From Amaurobius ferox (lineage: Eukaryota; Arthropoda; Arachnida; Araneae; Amaurobiidae): a DNA stretch of 64,000 bases. The position numbers and the translations under genes were made by a program. The notes under the pieces are model-generated. The model made no database searches. It worked only from the letters and a program-made list of their open reading frames with translations, and was not told the origin of the DNA. Location of the stretch: NCBI GenBank assembly GCA_951213105.1, contig OX578145.1, positions 14,746,534-14,810,533 of the forward strand, given 5' to 3'. Of this stretch, positions 1 through 12,222 are shown piece by piece (within the stretch, counting starts at the first letter, position 1; each line of letters opens with the position of its first letter).

Positions 1-607
1 CAGTAAAATAGCAATTAAGTGCTCTACTCATTTCACGAAGCAGCCGATACTATTCTCAAAACGTTGAAGTATCCCACAATTCAATGCAGCTTGTATTACG
101 TCAACTGCTCCCTCCGACTGAGCGATGTCTCATTTCATATACTCTCAGTGGAAACTTCCAGAAGGGGCTCATATCTCGTAGAATATTCGTTATTTCCAGA
201 GGTTTATTGAACATTTGAAAACTCGCCAATAGTCACCAAATTGGCGATAAGTAGCAAATCTGGCAACACCTCAACTAACTTATATGGCACCCCTAAATTC
301 CTATATTAGGAGTGCATGTTTGTAAAGATCCTTTCTCAGTCTAGTTTTCAAAAGAGAAGGCATTTTACACGCTCGCAACAATATTAAAAATTTTATTCGC
401 GTTTGCATTACTTCGTACAATCATACGAATTTTCGGAAAAAGCGGAGTGACAACACAAGTAAAAAATGTCCTTCAGGACCCCCCACCCCTCTCCTTTATA
501 TCTTCTGGGGTTTGATACTGAAATCGCCTGAGTCATCATCTAAGCTCTATCCATAGCTAATATTAAGAAATTGATATTTCAAGGACATTTTTTGAACTCG
601 AAGCGAA

Positions 608-1374
608 ATTAAAAATCTGATGTGTGCAGCACATGACTTTCACTGCAGACTTATATTCACGTTCTCTTTATTTAATTAAATTTATTTCATTTTTAATTCA
701 ATTTTCGTTCTCATTCGGTAACCGGACTTATTTTCAAAGGTGGCGTAGAGAAAATACGAAAAACTAAAATATCTCGAGAACGGCTAGTCCTAGTGTAATG
801 GGGTTGGTCTTATACTTTTCGTCGTTAAAAATTACGTTTTAAACGAGCATTTAATGGATATATTTGAGTATACTTAGTTCTTAATTTAGATTATGACGAT
901 TTTTGCGGGCCATTTTGCAAAGAAAACAGATTATTTTTTTCCGAATCGTACCAAAATCTAATCAGCACCAGGGTAACCCACAAGTGACTCATCTACCGAA
1001 TTTTGTGAAATTCGGTCCATTAGATTTTTAGTTAGAGTGGATACAAGCTTTTGCGGTCCATTTCGCAAAAAAAGGCGGGTTCTTTTATCCCGAATCGTAC
1101 CCAAAACTAATCAGCACCAGATTCGCCCACAAGTGACTTACCTTTTATGAAATTCGGTCAATTACTTTTTTAGTTAGAGTGGATACAAAATCTGCACAGA
1201 CAGACAGACACACCGACAGACACACAGACACACACACAGACGTCACGCTAAAAATGGTTTTTTCGTATTCTAGAGGTCTCGAAACACGTAGATCCGTCAA
1301 AAACTCGAGTTGCGATTTTCGGCATGATTCCAATACTTTCCCTATACATTACCATGTATTGCAGGGAAAGTAAA
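608..1374 (-). mobile_element. Family A repeat, copy 1
   Basis: Minus-oriented. The terminal hairpin is at 1335-1371 (ACTTTCCCT...AGGGAAAGT with a nested ATACAT/ATGTAT stem). A GACA/CACA tract follows at 1196-1245, then two ~150-bp submotifs containing CAGCACCAG, and a distal end reading GCAGCACATGAC. No transposase. Confidence 0.6.
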
Positions 1375-3300
1375 AAAGAAGTGGGAATCTTTAGTGAACT
1401 CCCTAAAACATATATAAAACAATTCTAGATGAAAACTAAACCAATTAAAACCTTGTTTGAAAATATCGAAACCTTTCCATAGGTAGTTTGTACCATTATC
1501 ACGTACAACACATCAAACTTTTTCCATTCGAAATATGTGAAAAATGTGATGTTTCACATCAATCTGTAACGAGTAACAGTGTTGATCAATATTTCAATTT
1601 TGTTTTTCCTATTTGCCTACGGAGATAATTTTGTATAGAAACTTCAGAGAATATTATATCTTGCAGTTTTACATATGAGAATCAAATGAAATATTTTTTT
1701 GCAATTTATTCGAAAATCGTTATAAATACTTTTTGAATTTGTGCGTATTTTAAATCACTAGAAAAGTCAAATATCTGCAATTAATAAAAATATCTGTTTT
1801 TTAATAAAAATAAACATCCCGTATTAGCGTATTAGTTTTATACTCATAAAAATTCTACCTGACGATAACCATTTTCTTCTCAATTACCCACTTCAAATCA
1901 TTCTTAAAATAACGAGTGCAGAAGATGAGAGTAATAGCCAGCGACTAATTTCGACACTTCTCGCTTAGAGAAGTTCACCCCATTTAAACTGAAGGTGGTG
2001 TGCAGTGTCAAAACTTACCCAATTATACAAATTTACATTATGCAGGCTTCAATAGCAACGTCTAGTATCTACCAGTAATAAAATAAAAGTATATTTCTAA
2101 GAAAAAAAATCCTGTATTTACATGATAGAGTTTTATGCTCATTAAAATTCTACCTGACGTTAATATTTTCATCTCAATTAGAAGCCACCCTGTCATTCTC
2201 AAAACAACCAGAGTAGAAGATGAGAACTGTAGCCAGCATCTAATTTCAACACTTCTCGCCTAGAGTGTTTCATCCCATTTGCTGAAGGTAGTGGGCAAAG
2301 TGTCGCAACTTACCCAATTATACGAACTTACATTATGCAGGCTTCTGCACTAAAGTTAATTATTAGTCCAATGTCAGATCTTCGCTTCTAACAGAGGTAT
2401 GTTTGCTTTATTTATAGTTTGGTATTTTACCCGAAATATTCGAAGTGAGATGCTCCACTTGAATTTGTCATACGTTATTTATTATTCATATCATTCGCAT
2501 CAACTTATATCGCATATGATTCAGAAAATCTAGGTCTCCTCATATGTAAATAAAGTTTAAATTATTATTGTTTACCAAAATTATGTTTAAGAAAATGCCT
2601 TTCGAACTTTCTTAGAGCAAAATGCAGATCAATCGGATTAATTACATACATTTTAGCAAATTGGAATATAGACTATTTACTATAGACAAATACTATAGAA
2701 TATTTATTATATACTAATACTTTTTACTATAGACAAATACTCTTATAGCATAAGAGGCTTAAACTTATTTTATATGTAACGTTTTATTATTATGTATTTT
2801 CTACATAAAATGCACTACTATAAGTTTAACCAATGATTGTCATAAATAATATTTGCACTAAATTTAAACATACTATTTAACACAACATTAAACATTTGAC
2901 TAAGCTTAATTTTAAAATAGCACAAACTGTTGCAAAAATAGCTAAACTTAAAAATCTTCCTTAAAAATAAGGAATAAAACAAAGGACTAACAGCACCAAC
3001 CGGTTTCAAAGGGAAAACCTGTTTTCTTTTTCAGTATATAAAGACAGCGAAACCACACAAACAAAAGCAAGCTAGTGTGTCCTAGACAGACACCTGTTTG
3101 AATATTGGGAAATTCTTGAAAACATACACGATATTACCAAATATTTTAGGGTATAAGTATACCAAATTAATACTTCTGGAAATTAGGATAGTTCAAAAAA
3201 TGTCCAACTATTTTTTAATTCTGTAAATTTAATGATAAAAACCTCCTCTTGCTTTTAAATCATTCCCTGGGCAATATATTATAGATGTGAAGATAGATAT
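1375..3300. other. AT-rich sequence without a recognised gene
   Basis: Apart from the 220-bp duplication, this stretch has no open frame with protein-like composition, no RNA gene and no terminal repeats that I can see. Confidence 0.5.
1830..2350. repeat. Tandem duplication of a ~220-bp segment, two diverged copies
   Basis: 1830-2050 and 2125-2350 both run from TTCTACCTGACG through AGAAGATGAGA, CACTTCTCGC and CTGAAGGT to ACATTATGCAGGCTTC. Many substitutions and small indels make this an old duplication. No coding frame. Confidence 0.6.
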
Positions 3301-3302
3301 TT

Positions 3303-3441
3303 TTACTTTCCCTGCAATACATGGTAATGTATGGGGAAAGTATTGGAATCATGCCGAAAATCGCAACTCGAGTTTTCGACGGATCTACACGTTTCGAGAC
3401 CTCTAGAATACGAAAAAACCATTTTTAACGTGACGTCTGTG

Positions 3442-3472
<31 letters not shown>

Positions 3473-4050
3473 GCAATGTATGTATCCACTCTAACTCAAA
3501 ACCTAATGGATCGAATTTCATAAAATTTGGTAGGTAAGTCACTTGGGTATGACCCTGGTGCTGATTAGTTTTTGGTACGATTCGTAAAAACGGAACCCGC
3601 CTTTTTTTGCGTAATGGCCCGTAGAAATTTCTTGTATCCACTCTATCTAAAATACTAACTGACCAAATTTCACAAAATTTGGTAGATAAGTCACTTGCAG
3701 GATTATCTGTTGCTGATTAGATTTTGGTACGATTCGGAAAGGAACAACCTGCCTTTTTTAACGAAATGGCCCGCAAAAATCTAAAATAAAAAAACTACGT
3801 ATGCTCAAATATATCCATTAAATACTTGTTTTATACGTAATGTTTAACGAAGAAAAGAATAAGACCAACTCCATTACACTAGGACTAGCCGTTCTCGAGA
3901 TATTTTAGTTTGTTCGTATTTTCTCTACGCCACCTTTGAAAATAGGTTCAGTTACCAAATGAGAACGAAATTGAATTCAAAGTGAAATAAAATAAAGAGA
4001 ACGTGGATATAAGTCTGCAGAGAAAGTCATGTGTTGCCCACATCAGATTT
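3303..4050 (+). mobile_element. Family A repeat, copy 2
   Basis: Hairpin at 3305-3341, GTCT tract at 3435-3471, then ~152-bp monomers (GGTGCTGATTAG recurs at about 3556 and 3708). The distal end, TTGCCCACATCAGA, is at 4050. Copy 3 follows head-to-tail with no intervening DNA. Confidence 0.65.
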
Positions 4051-4690
4051 TTACTTTCCCTGCCATACATGGTAATGTATAGGGAAAGTATTGGAATCAT
4101 GTCGAAAATCGCAACTCGAGTTTTCGACGGATCTACACGTTTCGAGACCTCTAGAATACGAAAAAATCATTTTTAACGTGACGTCTGTGTGTGTGTGTGC
4201 GTCTGTCTGAGTGTCTGTCTGTGCAATGTATGTATCCACTCTAACTCAAAAACTAATGGACCGAATTTCATAAAATTTGGTAGGTAAGTCACTTTGGTAT
4301 AACCCTGGTGCTGATTAATTTTTGGTACGATTCGTATAAACAGAACCCTCCTTTTTTTGCGAAATGGCCTGTAAAAATTTAATGTATCTACCCTAGCTAA
4401 AATACTAATTTACCAAATTTCACAAAATTTGCCAGATAAGTTACAGTTGTGGGACACTCTCGTGCTGATTAGATTTTGGTACGATTCGGAAAAGAACAGC
4501 CTGCCTTTATTTACGAAATAGCCCACAAAAATTTCATGTATCCACCCTAGCTAAAATACTAATTGACCAAATTTCACAAAATTTAGGAGATAAGTTACTT
4601 CTATGATATTCTGGTGCTGATTAGATTTTGTGATAAATCCAGAAAGAACAACTTTTTTTACGAAATGGCCCGCAAAAATTTAATGTATCT
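4051..4690 (+). mobile_element. Family A repeat, copy 3 (three internal monomers)
   Basis: Starts at the hairpin next to the end of copy 2. GTGTGTCTGTCTG-type tract near 4185-4225. The GTGCTGATTA motif recurs at about 4308, 4461 and 4613, a 152-153-bp period. It is cut short at ~4690 by a family C fragment. Confidence 0.6.
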
Positions 4691-4865
4691 ACCCCAGACA
4701 CAATGACTTTCCTTATATAATGCAACACATGACTTTCCTTATATAATGCAATGAATTTACTACTTTTACAGTAAAAAAAATAGGTTTTTCTTATAGTAGA
4801 TACTTATATTCTTTCCAAGATATTGAATTTTCGACAATTAGTCTCCATTTTCATTGATTTAGCGT

Positions 4866-5045
4866 CATTTTAATCCATTTGGCGAGATTTTTAAGCGAAT
4901 TTAAATTCACATTTTTAAGCGAATTTAAAATTCACAAATTGTTTCGAAAGTTTTAAAAAATATTCAAATTATCCCATAAAAATATGAAAGAAATTTCAGC
5001 AAAATTCATTTGGTAGTTTTTAAATAAAAATTAAAATTAACTGAT
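4866..5045 (+). repeat. Family D fragment between two C pieces
   Basis: AAGCGAATTTAAAATTCACAA-type sequence ending ATAAAAATTAAAATTAACTG, equivalent to part of the D elements at 26.4 and 58.5 kb. Its junction to family C recurs at 31.87 kb. Confidence 0.45.
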
Positions 5046-5049
5046 GGGG

Positions 5050-5828
5050 GCAACACATGACTTTCCTTATATATTAAAATGAATTTACTACACTTACAGT
5101 TTACAAAAAAATAGGTTATCTTACAGTAGATACTTATATTCTTTCCACGATATTGCATTTTCGTCAATGACTGGTCATTTTCATTGATTTAGCGTCATTT
5201 TTATCTATTTGGCAAGATTTTCGTTAATATGGTAACATTTTTAAAAGTCGCCAAGTTGGCGACATTCCGCCAAATTCGTCGCCAAAATCTCGCCAAGCTT
5301 TACTGACGGAGAAATAAGTTATTCTTACAACAGATAAATGACTATTGGCGTTCAAATACAAAAGTATTACTCGAAGTATCTTTTCTCATGAATGGAACGA
5401 GCTTGATCCACGAGAATGATGTCACCCAATTTATCGCATGGTATTACATATGAAAAGTGAACATGTTTCTCAATAGGAAATATATATTTTTTTATTTTAT
5501 ATAACTTTTTGATAATTTTTTTGAAAAATGTGCAATAACCCGAGAACGGTTCATGTTAGCGTTCTAAAAATTTTGTTAATCGTTTTCTAATAAAAAATTA
5601 CATAAGAAATATCTATTTGCGTAACTTTATTAGCGGTTTTGATTTTTTGACGATTTTTTCAAAATTTTACTCGAAAATTTAGGGGTGTTCTAGGCATTCG
5701 ATTACGTTTGAAAACAATAGGCTTCCAGTGTTTTTGGATTGTGATTTTTGTACCAAATTTCGTTCGAATCGGTCCATTCGTTCGTCAGTTATCGTCTCGA
5801 CAGACTCACTGACACACACACACACATA

Positions 5829-5863
<35 letters not shown>

Positions 5864-6065
5864 TCAGACAGACATCACTTCAAAAATGTTTGATTCGTGA
5901 TCAGGGATGCTTGAAACGTGCTCTTCCGTCGAAATCTCAAATTCGAATTTATAAGGAAAGTAATGAGTTCAGTTGCCAAATGAGAACGAAAATTGAATTA
6001 AAAGTTAATTAAATTTAAATAAAATATAGAGAACGTGGATATAAATCTGCAGGGAAAGTCATGTG
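5050..6065 (-). mobile_element. Family C repeat, copy 1, with a family A end appended
   Basis: Starts ACATGACTTTCCTTATAT. It contains a run of degenerate GTCGCCAAATTGGCGACA-type short repeats (5240-5300) and a CACA-rich tract (5812-5862) in the position occupied by GTCT repeats in other families. From ~5955 the sequence changes to the 3' part of family A. A related fragment lies at 4726-4865. Confidence 0.5.
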
Positions 6066-6636
6066 TTGTCCAAGTCATGTGTTGTTTGTTGTTTTTGTAA
6101 TAACATAGATCCTTTCAAAAGAATTGTAGTTTACGTGCTATTTAGTTATAAAATCTCATATATTTAACGTATAATTCTGAGCGTATTTCAAAGTCACCCT
6201 CTATATTCTAAAAGTTTTAGTAGAAAATTTCTTGACATTTCGTAAACAACTTTTCGGTATATGAGGTGTGGATAAAAAGAAGCGGTAAAAAAACAAAAAA
6301 CAAAAAAAGCAGAATAAATTGCATCAAAACACATTTTTCACTTAAAATTATTTAAATTAATGCTTAAAATGTTAATGAATATGAAAAAGCACTCTCGTTT
6401 TACGAAAAAAACAATTTTCCTTTTTCCAGAAAACGCTCATATTTTGTCTAGATTCCTTTATAGGTAGAACAGCGTTTAAAATGGCGAAAGATTGGCATAA
6501 ATAAACTGGCGTTCACGTTAACTTTCTGAACTTTTCCCCATATTGAAAAAAATAAAAAGAATGAAATAAATATGATTAATTTGCAAATAAAAACCTAAGA
6601 TCACATATACACAAGAACAGGAACTTGAAACACACT

Positions 6637-7352
6637 TTTACTTTCCCTGCAATACATGATAATGTATAGGAGAAGTATTGGAATCTTGTCGAAAAACGCA
6701 ACTCGAGTTTTTGTCGGATCTACACGTTTTGGGACCTCTTGAGCACGAAAAAAATTAGTTTAGCGTAACGTGTGCGAGTGTGTGTGTGTGGATGTGTGTG
6801 TATGTATTATGCAATGTATGTATCCACTTTAACTCAAAAACCAATTGACGAGATTTAATAAAATGCGGTAGGTAAGTTACTTGTGTGTGATCCCGGTGCT
6901 GATTACTTTTTGTCATGATTGGGGATAACAGAACCCGCATTTTTTTTTGTACGAAATGGCCCACAAAAATCTCATGTATTCACTCTAGCAAAAATACTAA
7001 TGACCAAATTTCACAAAATTTAGTATCGCTTGTGGAATAAATCGCTTGTGGGATACTCTGGTGCTGATTACATTTTGGTATGATTCGAAAAAGAACGACT
7101 CGCCTTTTTTACGAAATGGCCCCCCAAAATCTCTAATAAAAAATATTACTTATGACTAAATATATCAATTAAATGCTTGTTTGATACGTAAAATTTTTGA
7201 TGGGGAAAAGAATAAGACCAACTCCATTATTCTAAGCGTAAGCTTTCTTGAGATATTTGAGATTTTTTGAGGTTTTGTTACGCCGCCTTTAAAGAAATGT
7301 CCAATTACCAAATAAAAACAAAAATTCTGATGTGAGAAGCACACCACTTTCC
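6637..7352 (+). mobile_element. Family A repeat, copy 4
   Basis: Hairpin from 6640, degraded GTGTGTG tract near 6770-6805, two monomers, and a distal end near 7350. It meets copy 5 end-to-end in inverted orientation. Confidence 0.55.
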
Positions 7353-7945
7353 CTGCAGACTTATATCCACGTTATCTTAATTTTAATTAAATTTAATTAA
7401 CTTTTAATTCAATTTTCGTTCTCATTTGGTAACTGGACTTATTTTCAAAGGTGGCGTAGTGAAAATAAGAAAAACTAAAATATCTCGAGAACGGCTAGTC
7501 TTAGTGTAATGGGGTTGGTCTTATTCTTTTCTTCGTTAAAAATTACTTATAAAACAAGTATTTAATTAATTAATTAATATATTTGAGCATAAGTAGTTTT
7601 TTATTTTAAATTTTGATATTTTATGCGGGCCATTTCACAAAATAAGGCAGGTTCTTTTTCCGAATTGTACCAAAATCTAGGCTAGCGTAACCCACAAGTA
7701 ACTTACCTACCAAATTTTGTGAAATGTGATCTATTGGTTTTTCAGCTGGTGTGGATGCAGGCAATTTTTGCAAGCCATTTCGCAAAAAAAGGCGGGTTCT
7801 TTTATCCCGAACCGTACTAAAAATCCATCTGCACCAGGGTCAGACATAAGTGACTTACCTCCCAAATTTTATGGAATTTGGTCCATTAGTTGTCGAGTTA
7901 GAGTGAATACATACATTGCACAGACAGACACACAGATACTCTGAC
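7326..7945 (-). mobile_element. Family A repeat, copy 5, fused to a family D terminus
   Basis: Runs from the GCACACCACTTTCCC end to a CAGACAGACACACAGA tract at 7919-7935. There it passes into a D-type end (AACGGCAGTTATCATGCG ... TTTTCAACTATGTTGG) at about 7950-8035 in place of the A hairpin. Confidence 0.5.
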
Positions 7946-8039
7946 AGATAATCATTTTAACGGCAGTTATCATGCGAACGGACAGAAAGACCGACATACA
8001 TTTTCAACTATGTTGGAAAGTGTTGAAAACACTCTGCAA

Positions 8040-10950
8040 CGTTTAAATTTTTCATATTAATATTTCCTTAATTGCATACATCTTTGACCATTATAATTTA
8101 ACCGTAACGCCCTAACAGCATTTATTTATATGTGAGAAAAATTGTTTCACATTACTGTGATCGACAGTTGAGGTACAGGTAAATTTATTTTTAGTGAATT
8201 GGAACAAAAAGTTTTACGAAAAACAAATTTATCACCCTAAGTCCTTTTCAGGAAAGCCAACACAATAAGTATTGCCAGAATTTATGAGTTTAAAAGTGTT
8301 GGACGACAACCATAAAACTTTTCGAAGCGATATAAAATTTTGCCTCCGTGGCTAAGGAGAATTTATTGTCCAGAATTCGTCGGCGAAGTTATAAAATTTG
8401 TAAAATAAAAATTACTGGTATTAATAATAAAAGGAGGATGTCTCTTTTCTTTAAAAAGAAATGTTAATATCTTTAAATATACTCAACTTTAAACGAATGA
8501 ATCGTATTTTAAATTGAATTTTAAACTGTAAAAGCATTGTGGTTAATTTTCTATACAGTAAATTGATATTGAGTCGACCATGTTCATGATGTTGAAATAA
8601 ATTATGTGAAGTAAGTTCACTTTCTATAAAATACCTGTACGACAGTTGTAAAATTGTACTCTGCATTATATTATCCTCAAACTTAACTAAATATGAATTA
8701 AACTGATTCAGCATGCTTCAGTACTGCGTGAAACTGCTATTACTAACCATTAAATGAAACAACTTGAAAATAAGAGAATACAGAACACCTCAGCCGGTAG
8801 AGAAAATTTAACAGTATAACACCATATCTCAAATATGAACAACAGCAAGCGCTTATATACTGCCTTATACTCTATTGCTAAACTTAATCCGGATTAAATG
8901 AATTGTGATGCAAAGAACGCCCCCAATTTGAAGAACTTGAACATGATATATGTAATTGAATACGGTATAATAAATGGTATTATTTCAACCTGGACAAAAA
9001 TAATTCTAACCTTAAACAAGCTCGCTATATATTTGTCATAAGCAGTAGGAATACCACAGTGAGTAATATAATATATATATATATCACTCATGAATAGAGT
9101 ATTCCATAACAAGAGAAAAATTTCGGCTTTGTATCGCAATACGTGAAGGTCGTTCGGAAAGTAGACTTCAGTTGAACTCTGAATAAGTTTACATTTTCCA
9201 AAGGCTACACCCTTTAGACGGCCTGGGTGATAAATAGGTATTACATTAGTACACGGTAGGCCGGGGATCAATCTCGACTGGACTCAAAACTACCTTCGTT
9301 TCTACGTGGAATATTTGTAGGTATGTGTAGAAATCTGCAATTTCGAAAGTTCGTCCGATTGATGATGAGAAGGAAGAAATGACACTGTTTCTGGTGAGGG
9401 AGGAAATGGCACTGTCTAAATTGGGTTGCACTATGAAGACCGTCCAACTAGTTATCTTACACTTTCGGGTCGGTCGGATGATCAAAGTTGGAAAGGAGAC
9501 ACATAAGCACTGTATGTATTGATAGACTTAACTGGGCTTTTACTTATTATATAAATAGGATCTTTAGGATTGAAAAATGTAGTTTGAAGTATTTCCAGGG
9601 CGTTTTCTACTAAAACTAAGATCTCCTGACGTTATAGATCCCAATGGCGGAACTTCGATCTATTATATGACGGCGCAGAATAAACAGCAGTCCATACAGG
9701 ATATGTCTAGTCAAAGTTCGAATTTCCAGTTCTTCAAAGAAAATATCTTGCATATATTCAAGAAACAAATCCATAGTTAATGTTTTTGTGGAGTCAAGGG
9801 TGTTTTTTAGTTGACTCATGAAATCAAAATCACATGTCCTGTTTACAGTAGCATAATACGATTACTATTTTAGCTATCCAAAACACGTGTTACATTATTT
9901 CATGACATATTATATTGACTGGCTTCATAACAATGCGCTTCCACATACCGTTGCATACAAAACTCACTATCCACCCTACCGTTCAGATGTCTCATGAATT
10001 AAGTAGCATGAATTAAGTAATGACTCGAATAGCTTTTTAGCCAAATAGCTTCCCCTAATATAAATATGTATACAAATTTGATCATCTAATAATGTTAATA
10101 TGGGAGGCGCGTTATAGACGATTTGTTCCTAAACGCTCAAAAGACAGAAATCCGTTTCTAAATACACATCATAGATATATATAAAAAATGATGAAAGGTA
10201 ATTATTTCTCCAATAATAATATTTTTAATAATGTATCTGCATTGAATTATTTCTAGATATAACATAACTGTACATTCTTCAAGAAAATTTCCTGTAATTC
10301 TACCGATCCCCTTTTTCCTTCAAAAATAAAAGTATTTTGCCATTTATTATTCACATACAGCGTGGTCATTATTTACTCTGAAATATTTAGCATTCTTCCA
10401 AACAATATTTTACCCTTTTAAGCACTTCTTCAGGTATAAATTAATCAAAGGCACATTTACTTTCCGCTGCGTTCAGGTTAAGATCAATCATCAGCGGTGG
10501 GAAAATATTCGTTATTCATTATTTCCTATAGCACTCTGTAGAAGGTAAATGCCTAAAATGGCAATAAATGGGCCGGAAAAGAAATAAAAACGAATTTACT
10601 AGAAAGAGAGAGTTGCTATATTTCTAGAATTAATTAGCAATGACAATGTGAAATTTCCAAAAACGCATAATACGCATAAACGCATAATACACATAAACAT
10701 AGCACTCACCCAGGACCTGTTATTTATGTGTCAAAATAATATACGATTATTTTACGTATGGGATCAGACATCATTATAAAATTTCAACATGTATGATTCA
10801 AACACGTGAATCACACGTGAATCACACGTGATTCAGTTGTAAGGCCTATATAACCTTTGATCATGATTTCACTTAGTTATAATTTTTTATGTTTTACATT
10901 TATTTAACAATTTTTGACTGGCTATATGCAAAATACCTTGTGTTTAATTC
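8040..10950. other. Largely unique AT-rich stretch
   Basis: No known repeat family is visible. Minus-strand open stretches at 9819-9616, 9485-9246 and 9271-8894 lie in series but carry no recognisable motif and no convincing shared splice pattern. They may be remnants of an old coding sequence or chance. A triple E-box cluster sits at 10803-10830. Confidence 0.4.
10803..10830. promoter_or_regulatory. Three CACGTG E-boxes at exact 11-bp spacing
   Basis: CACGTG at 10803-10808, 10814-10819 and 10825-10830, separated by AATCA and AATCA. The palindromes recur about once per helical turn on one DNA face. Whether it is bound is unknown; it could also be a small 11-bp tandem repeat. Confidence 0.4.
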
Positions 10951-10955
10951 CTTAA

Positions 10956-11093
10956 CCTTTTTCTTACGGGTGGGACAGCGTCCATCCCAAAGGAAGAACC
11001 CCTAAAAAAGACAGGTATTTGACATGCCCTATCCCAAACAGCCCGATCCCGCTTTGCAGGCATTGACGTCATTGGACGCTAATGCCTGCAAAA
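10956..11093. mobile_element. Half copy of the same piggyBac-like MITE
   Basis: TTAA at 10952-10955 is followed by CCTTTTTCTTACGGGTGGG and a left arm closely related to the 42.6-kb element, through the central turn (GCAGGCATT ... AATGCCTGC). The right arm and second TTAA are absent, so the copy is truncated. Confidence 0.6.
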
Positions 11094-11099
11094 TGATTT

Positions 11100-11418
11100 T
11101 GTGACGAGTCACGTTCGGGTGAACTTTTTTTTTTTATTATCGGGCTTTGGCAGAGACAAATCTTAATATTTTCGAGCCGGGTAATTTTTTTAAATAGCCC
11201 CGTAAAGACCTCTAGTCTATAAATTACTGGCTTTTGAACTGAGCTTCTTCCCATTTTCTTCTGCCGGCTTCAGGAACCTGGATTTTTTCAAATTTGGAGA
11301 CTTCGGGTTTTCCAGCAGCAAGAGCATTTTTACCCCTATTGCAGTAATGCAGTGGCCGGAGCACTTCTTTTTCTTTTCTTGGATTCTAAAAAATCCTTAC
11401 TTAATGATTTTCTTTTAT
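11100..11418. other. GC-richer unassigned block between MITE remnant and family A copy 6
   Basis: No match to the other repeats of the window. It has pyrimidine runs but no convincing gene. Confidence 0.3.
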
Positions 11419-12222
11419 TTTTACTTTCCCTGCATTACATGGTAATGTATAGGAAAAGTATTGGAATCATGCCGAAAATCGCAACTCGAGTTTTCGATGG
11501 ATCTACACGTTTCGAGACCTCTAGAATATGAAAAAATATTTTTAGCGTGACGTCTGTGTGTATGTCTGTGTGTCTGTCTGTCTGTCTGTCTGTCTATGTG
11601 TCTGTCTGTCTGTGTGTCTGTCTGTCTGTGCAGATTTTGTATCCACGCTAACTAAAACAGTACTTGATCGAATTGCATAAAATTTGATAAATAAGTCACT
11701 TGTGGGCGAATCTGGTGCTGATTAGTTTTGGGTACGATTTGGGGTACAAGAACTCGCCTTTTTTTGCGAAATGGCCCGAAAAAGCTTGTATACACTCTTG
11801 CTAAAAAAATAATAGACAGAATGAATTGGTAGATAAGTCACTTGTGGGACGCCCTGGTGCTGATTAGATTTTGGTATGACTCGGAAAAAAATAACCTGCC
11901 ATTTTTTTTGCAAAATGGCCCGCAAAAATCCCCAAATCTAAAATAAAAATCTGCATATGCTCAAATATATCTAGGAAATAATTGTTTAATACGTAATTTT
12001 TAACGAGGAAAAGAATAAGACCAACCCCATTGCACTGGGAGTAGCAGTTCTCGAGATGTTTTAGTTTCTTCGTATTTTCTCTAAGACACCTTTGAAAAGA
12101 TGTCCAGTTATCAAATGAGAACGAAAATTGAATTAAAAGTGAATTAAATGTAATTAAAATAAAGAGAAAGTGAATATAAGTCTGCAGGGAAAGTTATGTG
12201 CTGCCCACATCAGATTTTTTTT
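11419..12222 (+). mobile_element. Family A repeat, copy 6
   Basis: Complete-looking copy: hairpin from 11423, a long GTCT/GTGT tract at 11548-11632, two monomers, and the distal GCTGCCCACATCAGA end. Confidence 0.6.

Noticed and set aside
1179..1373. Open frames rich in repeated TDRQTD or CLSVCLSV residues (also near 3331, 4051, 11722, 15115 and 47284)
   Set aside because: They are translations of the GTCT/GACA tetranucleotide tracts in mobile elements, which stay open because the repeat has no stop codon.
8894..9819. Three consecutive minus-strand frames as a multi-exon gene
   Set aside because: No GT/AG pair joins them in frame convincingly and no motif was recognised; kept only as a note in the unique stretch.
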